64,000 nucleotides of DNA. Origin: Parabacteroides sp. 52 (GTDB lineage: Bacteria > Bacteroidota > Bacteroidia > Bacteroidales > Tannerellaceae). Below, piece by piece: positions 55,039 to 63,943 of the stretch. Every line of letters begins with the position of its first letter. The stretch's first letter is position 1. Made by a program: the position numbers and the translations under genes. The notes under the pieces are model-generated. The model saw only the letters and a list, made by a program, of their open reading frames with translations. It was not told the origin of the DNA and made no database searches. The stretch lies in contig NZ_QVMG01000020.1 of assembly GCF_010500925.1 (NCBI RefSeq), positions 23,918-87,917 on the forward strand, written 5' to 3'.

Positions 55039-55705
55039 AATGACAGAAGAACTTATCGTCTACGGGACACCGCTGATAGATGCCGAAGCACTTAGCCAAC
55101 TGGTTATCCGCTTTTTATTTAACTTTATCGTTGTAGGCATCATCATTCATTTCTTCTACTACCCCAAAAGCCGGAGAAGGGACTTTTATTTTACATTCTC
55201 CCTTATCAATGTAAGTGTTTTCCTGCTTATCATATTGATGGGAAGTGTGAAGTTAAAGATCGGTTTTGCCTTAGGCATTTTTGCTATTTTTGGAATCATA
55301 CGTTACCGCACCGAGCAGGTACCTATCCGGGAGATGACCTATCTTTTTGTGATCATAGCTATCTCAGTCATCAACGCCCTGGCTATCCAGATCAGTTATA
55401 TGGAGACCCTGGTGACCAACCTTATCTTCCTCTTGTCCATCTGGCTCCTGGAAAGCGAGCGGTGGCTGAAACATACCTCCTGTAAATTGATATTATATGA
55501 TAAAATACATTTGATCACCCCGGACAAACGGGAAGAACTGATGGCCGATCTTTCTAAACGTACCGGACTTTCTGTCTCCAAAATAGAAATAGGACATATT
55601 GATTTCTTACGGGATGCCGCTTTTATCAAAATATATTATGAATCGGAATGCAGGGAGATCAATACCATCGACAACCTCACCCGTTTACCCAAAGAAGGCG
55701 AATAA
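55022..55705 (+). CDS. DUF4956 membrane protein
   Basis: A 227-residue protein with about five transmembrane segments between residues 24 and 142 and a cytoplasmic C-terminal domain (about 150-227). The conserved family block is GFALGIFAIFGIIRYRTEQVPIREMTYLF (about 82-110; contains IRYRT). DUF4956 genes are regularly adjacent to VTC-domain genes; a role as channel or anchor that exports or tethers the polymer is a common suggestion, not established. It overlaps the VTC gene by 17 bp. Confidence 0.88.
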   Translation: MESFAEMTEELIVYGTPLIDAEALSQLVIRFLFNFIVVGIIIHFFYYPKSRRRDFYFTFSLINVSVFLLIILMGSVKLKIGFALGIFAIFGIIRYRTEQVPIREMTYLFVIIAISVINALAIQISYMETLVTNLIFLLSIWLLESERWLKHTSCKLILYDKIHLITPDKREELMADLSKRTGLSVSKIEIGHIDFLRDAAFIKIYYESECREINTIDNLTRLPKEGE

Positions 55706-55719
55706 ATAACCCTAATAAC

Positions 55720-56397
55720 ATGCTTATGAAACGTTTTCTTTGTCTCCTCCTTCTGTTTGGGCTGTATCCGGTGACCTGGCTGTACGGACAGGACGAATTG
55801 GGCAGCTCATTCCAACTGGCTATAAGTAAGAAGATCGTACCCGGATTAACGATCAGTCTGGAAGAAGATCTCCGGTTGCGGGAAAACCTCGGGTCTGTCG
55901 ACCGTTTTTCTACAACAATAGATCTCAGTTATCGCTTCTGTGAATACCTGAAGATAGGTGGTGCTTATAACCTGATAAACTACAATCATCCGAAAAAAGA
56001 CTGGGAGGTACGGCACCGGTATTATTTTTACGCCACAGGGGCCCTGCGTTTCAATCGTTTTACCTTATCTTTACGCGAACGCTTTCAAAGCACCTACCGC
56101 GTAGGGGTAGAAGAAACAGAGAAACGTGCCAACCCGAAACTCTATCTGCGCAGCCGGATTGAATTGCAATATGACATTCGGAAATCAGGGTTTGAACCTT
56201 TCTTTTCCGTGGAGTTATACAACACCTTAAACGACCCGCAGGGGAATGCATTGGACAGGGTGCGGTATACGGGGGGTACCCAATACAAACTGAATAAACG
56301 ACATGCCTTGCAACTGTTTTACCGGTATATCAGTTATGCGGATGACGAAGAGGCATCTACCCATATGATTGGTTTAGGTTATTCTTTTAAATTCTGA
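55720..56397 (+). CDS. DUF2490 outer-membrane protein
   Basis: A 225-residue protein with a signal peptide (MKRFLCLLLLFGLYPVTWLYG) and a beta-barrel-like pattern ending in GLGYSFKF with a terminal aromatic residue. Motifs such as SRIELQYDIRKSGFEPFFSVEL and RYTGGTQYKLNKRHALQLFYRY fit DUF2490. Two starts are possible (55720 or 55726). It lies 14 bp after DUF4956 and 4 bp before the sensor kinase, so it is within the operon and may be the outer-membrane part of the system. Confidence 0.85.
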   Translation: MLMKRFLCLLLLFGLYPVTWLYGQDELGSSFQLAISKKIVPGLTISLEEDLRLRENLGSVDRFSTTIDLSYRFCEYLKIGGAYNLINYNHPKKDWEVRHRYYFYATGALRFNRFTLSLRERFQSTYRVGVEETEKRANPKLYLRSRIELQYDIRKSGFEPFFSVELYNTLNDPQGNALDRVRYTGGTQYKLNKRHALQLFYRYISYADDEEASTHMIGLGYSFKF

Positions 56398-56401
56398 AGA
56401 T

Positions 56402-57568
56402 ATGAAGAAAGGAGAACGTAGACAAACCGTATTGGAGAACCTGATTTACCTGATCATCTGGTTCACCCTATTCAGTGCACCGGTATTGGATCAATACTAC
56501 AATCAGGAGCATTCATTTAACTGGAGCGATATCTTGCGTGCCTGGAAGATACTGGCTCCTTTTTTTTCCCTCTTCATCCTAAACAACTATATATTGACTC
56601 CCTTTCTCTTTATCCGCAAACGGTTTTGGCTCTATATCGTGTTTATACTGGGAAGTATCGGACTTGTTTATCTGTTAAGCTCCCAACCGGCTTTTCCCGA
56701 TAGACAGAATCGGCCTCTGGTGGAAGAGAAAAGGGGAAATCATCCCCTCTCCCACCCATACAAAGAGCATTTCCCTCCTCCGAAAGACCGGCATCCCGAA
56801 GATAACCGATCCCCTGCCAAACGGATGCAGGAGAATGTGCATCCGCCTTTTCTGCGGCAATGGATACCGTTGAGTCCCTTGTTTCATTTCTCCTTCATGG
56901 CCATTCTTTTAATAGGATTCAACCTGGCCATCAAACTATTGTTCAAGTCTTTACGGGATGACCAAAGAGTAAAAGAGCTGGAAAAACAGACCTTGCAAAC
57001 AGAACTGGATTACCTGAAACATCAGATCAATCCGCATTTTTTCATGAATACATTGAATAATATTCATGCCCTGATTGATATTGATACAGAAAAAGCCAAA
57101 AGTACGGTATTGGAGTTCTCCCAAATGATGCGTTACATTCTGTACGACACAGCGCAAACGACACTGCCATTGAAGAGAGAAATACATTTTCTGATACACT
57201 ATATCGAACTGATGAAAATCCGATATACCGATCAAGTCGATATCCGTGTCTGCATGCCAACGGAAGATCTCCCGGATGTGAAGATCCCTCCCCTTCTTTT
57301 TATCTCATTCATTGAGAATGCTTTCAAACATGGCATCAGCTACCAAAAGAAATCCTTTGTCCATGTCTCCATGGATATAAAAGAGAATGAAATACGTTGC
57401 CTTATCATTAACAGCATCTTTGATAATGCCAACGAACAACAGCAGGGCATCGGTTTGGAGAATGTACGCAAACGCCTGCAGCTCCTGTATGGAGAAAATT
57501 ATACCTTGTCCATCCAAGCCGAAGAGAATGAATACCAGGTGTTACTTATAATCCCCCTACAAGTATGA
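56402..57568 (+). CDS. LytS/YehU-type sensor histidine kinase
   Basis: A 388-residue membrane kinase with four predicted helices (about 14-32, 47-69, 78-97, 160-181) and a cytoplasmic His_kinase domain with LDYLKHQINPHFFMNTLNN (phospho-His in the HQINPHF block, about residue 207) and a HATPase domain with PLLFISFIENAFKHG. Between helices 3 and 4 lies a Pro/His/Lys-rich segment of about 50 residues. Its stop overlaps the start of the LytTR regulator by 4 bp; together they form a two-component system in the VTC operon. Confidence 0.93.
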   Translation: MKKGERRQTVLENLIYLIIWFTLFSAPVLDQYYNQEHSFNWSDILRAWKILAPFFSLFILNNYILTPFLFIRKRFWLYIVFILGSIGLVYLLSSQPAFPDRQNRPLVEEKRGNHPLSHPYKEHFPPPKDRHPEDNRSPAKRMQENVHPPFLRQWIPLSPLFHFSFMAILLIGFNLAIKLLFKSLRDDQRVKELEKQTLQTELDYLKHQINPHFFMNTLNNIHALIDIDTEKAKSTVLEFSQMMRYILYDTAQTTLPLKREIHFLIHYIELMKIRYTDQVDIRVCMPTEDLPDVKIPPLLFISFIENAFKHGISYQKKSFVHVSMDIKENEIRCLIINSIFDNANEQQQGIGLENVRKRLQLLYGENYTLSIQAEENEYQVLLIIPLQV

Positions 57569-58311
57569 TACGATGTATAGCCATAGACGACGAACCGTTG
57601 GCATTGACACAACTCACCGGATATATTCAGAAAGTACCTTTTCTGGAATTAGTAAAAGCCTGCTCAAATGCCTTTGAAGCATTATCCGTAATTTCCCACA
57701 CGCAGGTGGATCTTATTTTTGCGGATATCCATATGCCCGACCTGAACGGCATGGACTTTGTCAAGTCGTTATCCAACAAACCGATGATTATCTTCACTAC
57801 AGCCTATTCCGAATATGCCGTGGAGAGTTTCCGGATAGATGCTCTTGATTACCTGCTTAAACCTTTCGGTTTCAATGATTTCTTAAAAGCAGCCAACAAA
57901 GCCCACCACCATATGGATGTTTTCATGCAGCCAGCAACCACTAACCAGCAACCAGCAATCCAAGGAGGAGAGAAAGAGGAAAACTATCTGTTTGTCAAAG
58001 CCGACTACAAAATGCTTCGTTTGGATGTGAATAAGATTATCTATATCGAAAGCCAAAGTGAATATGCCCGTATCTTTTCAGAAGATTCAAAACCGATCAT
58101 GACTTTGCTCAGCATGAAGATATTGGAGGAACGATTGCCTGCCCATACTTTTATGCGTATACATCGCTCCTATATCGTGAACCTGAAGAAGATTATAGCT
58201 GTTGCCAACAACCGTATCATATGCCATAAAGACACCTATATTCCGATAGGAAACCAGTATAAGAAGCTCTTCAACAGTTACCTGGAAAAACATTCCTTCG
58301 GAAAGATATAA
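57565..58311 (+). CDS. LytTR-family response regulator
   Basis: A 248-residue regulator with an N-terminal receiver (about 1-118; acidic IDDEP, phospho-Asp in LIFADIHMPDLNG, Lys in LKPFGF) and a C-terminal LytTR DNA-binding domain (about 142-245, VNKIIYIESQSEYARIF, MRIHRSYIVNLKKI). It is the output partner of the upstream kinase. The linker is rich in Gln and Thr. Likely targets are its own operon and perhaps the divergent beta-helix gene; this is inference. Confidence 0.94.
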   Translation: MIRCIAIDDEPLALTQLTGYIQKVPFLELVKACSNAFEALSVISHTQVDLIFADIHMPDLNGMDFVKSLSNKPMIIFTTAYSEYAVESFRIDALDYLLKPFGFNDFLKAANKAHHHMDVFMQPATTNQQPAIQGGEKEENYLFVKADYKMLRLDVNKIIYIESQSEYARIFSEDSKPIMTLLSMKILEERLPAHTFMRIHRSYIVNLKKIIAVANNRIICHKDTYIPIGNQYKKLFNSYLEKHSFGKI

Positions 58312-58347
58312 AAAACCTACGGACAGGCAGGCTTCGGAAAGAGGCGT

Positions 58348-59472
58348 TTAGAGTTCCTGTACAAAGTTTACCAGTTTGTCTGTCAATACATTCCACGACA
58401 AAAGGGCTTTTTCTTTTTTTATCTGCGCATAACATGTTTCCAGTTTCTCCGGGCGGAAAAGCATCTGAATACCCTCGGCTAGTGCCTGACTGGAGACATC
58501 TGAAACAACAATTCCTGTTCCCGGCATTTCGATGCTCCGCCGGAAATCACCGACGGGAGTAGCCAACATCGGCATATCATAATGGTAAGCCACAGAAACG
58601 ACTCCGCTCTGCGTGGCCGAACGATAAGGAAGCACCAGGATATCTGCTGCCGAAAAGAAAACGGGTAATTCCTCATCCGAAACATAGCGGTTGTGTACGT
58701 GTATACGGTCTTTGGCTGGAGAGGTTTCTATCTGTTGTCTGTATTTTTCAAAATCCCCATAACTCTCTCCGGCGATAAGCAATTGATAATCCTCGTCATC
58801 TACAAGGCCCATTGCCTCTATCAATACATCCAATCCTTTGTAATCACGGATAAGCCCAAAGAAGAGCAATGTCTTCTTATCCGTCGGAATAAGAAGAGCC
58901 TGGCAGGCCTTCTCTTTTTCCATCTTCGCCCCAAAATGATCGTACAACGGATGCGGGTTATAGATATATTTCGCCTGGGGACAGAGCCGCAAAAGGTCAT
59001 CCCGCACCGTTTCGCTCATCACGATAAAACCGTCACTTTGTCGGAACAACAAAGAAGCCATCGGTTTATCAAAAAAACGGGGTTCATGGGGTATCGCATT
59101 ATGAATCAAGGTGATTATCTTACACTTTTTCTTCATCCGGTGAGCTATATGCGCATATGCCGGCACAAAGAAAGACATCCAATAAGAGATGATTAACACA
59201 TCCGGAGCAAAGGTCTTCAACGCCTTCACCGTTGAGGAGTAAGAAAAGGGATTGATACTGTCCAGGCAACGTTGACTCGGCAGGGCAATGGCCGGATCAT
59301 CGGCATGGACATATTGCGTTTTGCCGGGAAAAAGAAAATCGGGATAGAGACGTTTGAAATTAAATGCTTCCACCTCATGCCCCTCCTGCTTCAATGTCGT
59401 ATAAAGCATGGCACTAAATTGGGAGATCCCCCCCCGGTAAGGATAAAAAGGTGAAAGAATAGCTATTTTCAT
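58348..59472 (-). CDS. Family 4-type glycosyltransferase
   Basis: A 374-residue GT-B glycosyltransferase: N-terminal glycine-rich LSPFYPYRGGISQFSAML and C-terminal donor-binding domain with TLLFFGLIRDYKGLDVLIEAM, VLPYRSATQSGVVSVAYHYDMP and GIVVSDVSSQALAEGI. It is the last gene of the GDP-heptose operon and overlaps gmhB by 4 bp, so it is a good candidate to transfer heptose or to build the glycan that receives it. The acceptor is unknown. Confidence 0.9.
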   Translation of the reverse strand: MKIAILSPFYPYRGGISQFSAMLYTTLKQEGHEVEAFNFKRLYPDFLFPGKTQYVHADDPAIALPSQRCLDSINPFSYSSTVKALKTFAPDVLIISYWMSFFVPAYAHIAHRMKKKCKIITLIHNAIPHEPRFFDKPMASLLFRQSDGFIVMSETVRDDLLRLCPQAKYIYNPHPLYDHFGAKMEKEKACQALLIPTDKKTLLFFGLIRDYKGLDVLIEAMGLVDDEDYQLLIAGESYGDFEKYRQQIETSPAKDRIHVHNRYVSDEELPVFFSAADILVLPYRSATQSGVVSVAYHYDMPMLATPVGDFRRSIEMPGTGIVVSDVSSQALAEGIQMLFRPEKLETCYAQIKKEKALLSWNVLTDKLVNFVQEL

Positions 59473-60026
59473 ACGAGCGGATTTAGAAGGATTCGTTGGG
59501 CAAAGGTATATAAATCCGGATAGGATGCATGAATCCGGAGGTTGCTAATTTCTTCCGGCATATACTTATCCCCCAGAAGCACGGCCGGGATACCGGCATT
59601 ATTCGCCAATTGCATATCACTGATACTGTCCCCCACGACCCAACTGGAGGCCAGGTCGATATCCGGAAAATCTTTTTGTGCCTGAACGATCATGCCCGTA
59701 TGAGGCTTCCGGTTCCTATGGGCCGGATCTGTTTCCGTCGCCACATAAATGCGGTCGATCCGTCCACCAGCCGAAACGATTTGCTGCTGCATAAAATGGT
59801 GGATATCCTCCAGATCCTGCCGGCTCATAAGGCCTTTGCCTACTCCCCGCTGATTCGTTACAATAAGTATATATTTGAATAAAGGAGCCAATAAAGCGAT
59901 GGCCTCCGGCACACGGTCTATGAAAACAAATGCGTCAACAGACTTTACATAATCATCCGGCCGGTGTACATTGATCACACCGTCTCTATCCAGGAACAAT
60001 GTATTATAAGGTTTTATACTTTCCAT
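59469..60026 (-). CDS. gmhB: Heptose-1,7-bisphosphate phosphatase
   Basis: A 185-residue HAD-family phosphatase: LFLDRDGVINVHR (nucleophile and acid/base Asp pair), VTNQRGVGKG, a PAHRNRKPHTGM segment, and VVGDSISDM. GmhB removes the 7-phosphate of D,D-heptose 1,7-bisphosphate. The cysteines of the usual GmhB zinc loop are absent in the PAHRN region, which is notable. The start at 60026 (MESIKPYN) is preferred; it overlaps the end of the guanylyltransferase gene by 23 bp. With its neighbours it completes GDP-heptose synthesis. Confidence 0.85.
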   Translation of the reverse strand: MESIKPYNTLFLDRDGVINVHRPDDYVKSVDAFVFIDRVPEAIALLAPLFKYILIVTNQRGVGKGLMSRQDLEDIHHFMQQQIVSAGGRIDRIYVATETDPAHRNRKPHTGMIVQAQKDFPDIDLASSWVVGDSISDMQLANNAGIPAVLLGDKYMPEEISNLRIHASYPDLYTFAQRILLNPLV

Positions 60027-60705
60027 CCGCAAAATCGATTTCTGCCTTCGCGTAATCCTCCGGCACACCAATATCTATAAAATAAACCTCCGAAGGGAAA
60101 CCGGCCAAATGGCAAGTATCGACTCTCTTTTCAAAATATTCTTTTTCGAGAGAGAACCGGTCCGGATAATTTCGTAAGGCCTCCCGCTTGATCAGATAAA
60201 CACCAGCGTTAATCAAACCGGATGCTTCGTATTGTTTTTCGCGGAACCTGAGAATCCGGGAGTCCGGATGAAGGTCTACGGCTCCATAGCGGTCGAAATC
60301 TTTCATCGGTTTCAACGCCAAAGTGGCCTCGGCCTGCGTTTCCTGGTGAAAAGCCAGCATACGGGCATAATCCACACCTAGATACGTGTCTCCATTCACG
60401 ATAAAAACATCCGGTTCTTCAGCCTGACAAAGAGAGAATTTAACGGCACCTCCTGTACCCAAAGGTTCTTCTTCAACAACAAGAGAGAGGCGAAGAGAGG
60501 TCTCATACGTCGACAGCCAACGTTCTATCACCTCATATTTATATCCCACAGCCAGGATGATATGCCGGAATCCCGCCTCTTCGAGTGAACGAAGCAGGTA
60601 ATAAAGGAAAGGTTTGCCCGCAACAGAAGCCATACTCTTGGGTACATCTGAGACGACCGACTGTAAACGTGTGCCTTTGCCTCCTGCCAGTATGATTGCT
60701 TCCAT
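60004..60705 (-). CDS. hddC: Heptose-1-phosphate guanylyltransferase (HddC-like)
   Basis: A 233-residue nucleotidyltransferase beginning MEAIILAGGKGTRLQSVVSD, with PKSMASVAGKPFL, EEEPLGTGGAVKFSL and FIVNGDTYLGVD motifs. It activates heptose 1-phosphate to the nucleotide sugar; given its neighbours the product is most likely GDP-D-glycero-alpha-D-manno-heptose. An upstream ATG (60732) would overlap gmhA by 14 bp; the family normally starts at MEAIILAGG. Nucleotide preference (GTP) is by analogy. Confidence 0.87.
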   Translation of the reverse strand: MEAIILAGGKGTRLQSVVSDVPKSMASVAGKPFLYYLLRSLEEAGFRHIILAVGYKYEVIERWLSTYETSLRLSLVVEEEPLGTGGAVKFSLCQAEEPDVFIVNGDTYLGVDYARMLAFHQETQAEATLALKPMKDFDRYGAVDLHPDSRILRFREKQYEASGLINAGVYLIKREALRNYPDRFSLEKEYFEKRVDTCHLAGFPSEVYFIDIGVPEDYAKAEIDFADGKYKTL

Positions 60706-60718
60706 CGCTTTTTTTTGC

Positions 60719-61306
60719 TTATCTCTTGCCAAAAATGGCCTCTTCTACCAGTTCACAGATAATATGCCCAATAGTCATATGGGCTTCCTGGATACGAGGG
60801 GTATCCGAAGAGGGTACGTTGATCAGATAATCCGTTTTGCCCTGAAGCTTTCCTCCGGTCTCGCCGGTGAAGGCAACAGAGGTTATCTCCCGCGCTTTAC
60901 AGGCATCGAGAGCATGCAGGATATTGACCGAATTGCCGGAAGTGGAAAGTCCGATAAAGACATCCCCCGGTTTACCAACCCCTTCGATCATACGGGCATA
61001 AACGATATCAAAAGAATAATCGTTTGAGACCGCTGTCAGGTAAGAGGTATTGCAATGCAGTGCTTCCGCCGGAAGCACCGGCCGGTCGATATAGAATTTA
61101 CCGGAAAACTCTGCTGCCAGGTGTTGAGCATCCGCCGCACTGCCGCCATTACCACAGAAATAGACTTTGCCGCCATTGCGGAAACAAGCCGTCAGGGCTT
61201 TGACTATCTCTGCCATTTTTTGCTGCAGGCTGGCGTCTGCCAGGATCCGGCTCATCAGTTCCTGATGTTCTTCCAGACGTTGTGTTATGATTCCTTTACA
61301 GTCCAT
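60719..61306 (-). CDS. gmhA: Phosphoheptose isomerase
   Basis: A 195-residue SIS-domain enzyme that converts sedoheptulose 7-phosphate to D-glycero-D-manno-heptose 7-phosphate. Motifs: VYFCGNGGSAADAQHLAAEFSG (substrate phosphate and active-site residues), IGLSTSGNSVNILHALDACK and the C-terminal IQEAHMTIGHIICELVE. It overlaps the start of the next gene region and sits between the kinase and guanylyltransferase genes of the same pathway. Confidence 0.94.
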   Translation of the reverse strand: MDCKGIITQRLEEHQELMSRILADASLQQKMAEIVKALTACFRNGGKVYFCGNGGSAADAQHLAAEFSGKFYIDRPVLPAEALHCNTSYLTAVSNDYSFDIVYARMIEGVGKPGDVFIGLSTSGNSVNILHALDACKAREITSVAFTGETGGKLQGKTDYLINVPSSDTPRIQEAHMTIGHIICELVEEAIFGKR

Positions 61307-62328
61307 GTCATTAATCCTTTCTTACAAAATTCAAAGGGATGCACCTCCCCTGTATCCAAGTCAGTCAATGCCTTTGCTACGGAGTAACAACTGGTACCGG
61401 GACAATAGAAGAACATAAATCCCCCGCCGCCGGCACCGGATATTTTCCCTCCCAAGGCTCCGTTTCTTATCGCTGTTTCGTACAATGTGTCTATTTGTTC
61501 GTTGGATATATGGCGGGCCATCTTTTTCTTATTCGTCCAACTCGTATTCAGGGCTTTCCCCAGTTCCCCTAATTCATCACGCAACAAACAGTTCTTCATG
61601 CGGAAAGCCTCCTCTTTCACCCGATGCATTGCTTCCAAAGACTCCGGATTCTTTCGCTTGACATTCTCTGCCTGCTCTTCGATAATCTGTCCGGAGTACC
61701 GGGGCTGGTTGGTGTAGAACAAGACCATGTTCATGGCCCACTCCTGGAGAATATCATGGCTGATACGCAACGGGTTCACAATGACTTTATCACCCTCCAG
61801 AAATTCCATGAAATTGACTCCGCCAAAGGTCGCAGCATATTGATCCTGCTTGCCTCCTGCCATCTGCAAATCGATTCTTTCAATCTCATAGGCATAATGC
61901 GCGATATCATATTTGCCCAACGGCAACTTCAGCCATTCGGCAAAAGCTCCCAGGATCGTGACAACCAAGGTGGAAGAAGTACCCAAGCCGGAACCTGAAG
62001 GTACATCCATATGGGTGGTCAGTTCAAAAGACAAAGGATTGCCGTTATTATAACGCGCCACAATCGAATTGTAGATGCCCCGCTGCAAGAGGAGAGGACC
62101 TTCGAGCGGAAGGTGGCTGACTGCATCGAACTCTTCGACTATCTGTTCGTTGACATGAACCAGACGTATTTTGCCATTATCCAACGGACGGATAGTGGCA
62201 TGGGCAAACAAATTGATTGTTACATTCAATACAGCGCCTCCATACAAATCGGAGTAAGGAGATACATCCGTACCCCCACCCGCAATACCCAGCCGGAAAG
62301 GCGCTTTGCTTCGATATAACATTTTCAT
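61285..62328 (-). CDS. hddA: D-glycero-alpha-D-manno-heptose 7-phosphate kinase
   Basis: A 347-residue GHMP-family kinase: MLYRSKAPFRLGIAGGGTDV at the start, DVPSGSGLGTSSTLVVT as the ATP loop (about 100-116) and KISGAGGGGFMFFY as motif 3. HddA phosphorylates heptose 7-phosphate at C1 in the alpha configuration, the branch leading to GDP-heptose and not to ADP-heptose. The ATG at 62328 is used; an upstream in-frame ATG (62412) would lie inside ahcY. It is 37 bp downstream of ahcY and overlaps gmhA by 22 bp. Confidence 0.92.
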   Translation of the reverse strand: MKMLYRSKAPFRLGIAGGGTDVSPYSDLYGGAVLNVTINLFAHATIRPLDNGKIRLVHVNEQIVEEFDAVSHLPLEGPLLLQRGIYNSIVARYNNGNPLSFELTTHMDVPSGSGLGTSSTLVVTILGAFAEWLKLPLGKYDIAHYAYEIERIDLQMAGGKQDQYAATFGGVNFMEFLEGDKVIVNPLRISHDILQEWAMNMVLFYTNQPRYSGQIIEEQAENVKRKNPESLEAMHRVKEEAFRMKNCLLRDELGELGKALNTSWTNKKKMARHISNEQIDTLYETAIRNGALGGKISGAGGGGFMFFYCPGTSCYSVAKALTDLDTGEVHPFEFCKKGLMTWTVKES

Positions 62329-62365
62329 CCTTCTTTCTTTTTCCGTTGACGATCCCTGTGTCGGA

Positions 62366-63784
62366 TCAATACCTGTAATGGTCTGCTTTGTACGGTCCAT
62401 CCACCGAAACACCGATATAATCGGCTTGCTCCCGGCTCAACGTCGTCAGTTTGACACCGATACGTTCCAGGTGAAGGCGGGCTACTTCTTCGTCCAAATG
62501 TTTGGGAAGACGATAAACTCCTATCTCATAAGGCTTCTGCCATAAATCTATTTGTGCCAATACCTGGTTGGTAAACGAATTACTCATCACAAAGGAAGGG
62601 TGTCCCGTAGCACAACCCAGGTTCACCAAGCGTCCTTCTGCCAATAAGAAGATCGCATTGCCTGTCGGGAAAGTATATTTATCGACCTGAGGTTTTATAT
62701 TGGTATGTTTTATATGCGGATAGTTTATCAATTGATCCACTTGTATTTCATTGTCGAAGTGACCGATATTACAAACAATGGCCTGGTCTTTCATCTGCGC
62801 CATATGTGCGATGGTGATGATGTCCCGGTTTCCCGTGGTGGTCACAAAGATATTTCCTTCTTTCACCGCTTCTTCCATCGTGGTCACCTCAAATCCTTCC
62901 ATGGCCGCCTGCAACGCACAGATCGGGTCAATCTCCGTTACCAATACACGGGCTCCATACGAGCGCATGGAGTGAGAACAGCCTTTTCCGACATCTCCAT
63001 AACCGGCAACGACAACCACCTTGCCGGCAATCATCACATCGGTAGCCCGCTTGATGCCATCGGCCAGTGACTCCCGACAACCATAGAGGTTATCAAATTT
63101 AGACTTTGTTACCGAATCATTGACATTAATGGCCGGAACCAACAACTCTCCCTTTTCCATCATCTGGTATAAACGATGTACACCGGTAGTTGTCTCTTCC
63201 GATACCCCGCGCATATCCGTGATTGTACGATGCCAACGGGCATTATCCTCTTTCAATATACGGTTCAGGGTGTCCAGGATAACCTGCTCTTCGTGGTTAC
63301 CGCCTTTACGGTTGATTGTCTGCGCATCGTTTTCCGCCTGATATCCCCAGTGAACCAATAAAGAGGCATCCCCTCCGTCGTCCACGATCATATGAGGTCC
63401 TTTTCCTTCCGGAAAACGAAGGGCCATATCCGTACACCACCAGTATTCCTCCAAGGTCTCCCCCTTCCAGGCAAAAACAGGAACCCCTGTCGCAGCAATG
63501 GCTGCCGCTGCATGATCCTGGGTAGAGAAGATATTACAACTGGCCCAACGTACATCGGCTCCTAAGTCAACCAACGTCTCGATCAATACCGCCGTTTGAA
63601 TGGTCATATGCAAAGAACCCATGATGCGGGCACCCTGCAAAGGTTTTTGTCCGGCATATTTTTTTCGGATAGCCATCAAACCCGGCATTTCATGTTCAGC
63701 AATCTCAATCTCTTTGCGGCCAAAATCCGCCAGGCTCATATCGGCTACTTTGTAGGGAAGAGTCGTAGGAAATAATTCAGACAT
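62366..63784 (-). CDS. ahcY: S-adenosylhomocysteine hydrolase
   Basis: A 472-residue NAD-dependent enzyme that splits S-adenosylhomocysteine to adenosine and homocysteine, clearing the inhibitor made by methyltransferases. Motifs: [20 protein letters not shown] at the start, [15 protein letters not shown], the NAD-binding [20 protein letters not shown] and the C-terminal [11 protein letters not shown]. The start at 63784 ([10 protein letters not shown]) replaces a longer ORF from 63880, since the -7 box TACCTTTG lies at 63838-63831. The heptose genes follow on the same strand. Confidence 0.97.
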   Translation of the reverse strand: MSELFPTTLPYKVADMSLADFGRKEIEIAEHEMPGLMAIRKKYAGQKPLQGARIMGSLHMTIQTAVLIETLVDLGADVRWASCNIFSTQDHAAAAIAATGVPVFAWKGETLEEYWWCTDMALRFPEGKGPHMIVDDGGDASLLVHWGYQAENDAQTINRKGGNHEEQVILDTLNRILKEDNARWHRTITDMRGVSEETTTGVHRLYQMMEKGELLVPAINVNDSVTKSKFDNLYGCRESLADGIKRATDVMIAGKVVVVAGYGDVGKGCSHSMRSYGARVLVTEIDPICALQAAMEGFEVTTMEEAVKEGNIFVTTTGNRDIITIAHMAQMKDQAIVCNIGHFDNEIQVDQLINYPHIKHTNIKPQVDKYTFPTGNAIFLLAEGRLVNLGCATGHPSFVMSNSFTNQVLAQIDLWQKPYEIGVYRLPKHLDEEVARLHLERIGVKLTTLSREQADYIGVSVDGPYKADHYRY

Positions 63785-63830
63785 ATTTTTTCGTTTTCTA
63801 TGATTATTGTTTGTATACTCTTTTGAACGA

Positions 63831-63838
63831 CAAAGGTA
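63831..63838 (-). promoter_or_regulatory. ahcY promoter -7 box
   Basis: TACCTTTG on the minus strand, 47 bp before the ATG at 63784. No TTTG at the ideal distance. Confidence 0.6.
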
Positions 63839-63943
63839 CAAATATATTATAACAATCGTTTTATTTTGAGAGACACACACTTCCCCCTTTTTCCCCTTTG
63901 CGGAATTAGACCGGAAGCAATGGCCAATAATGGGTTACATACG

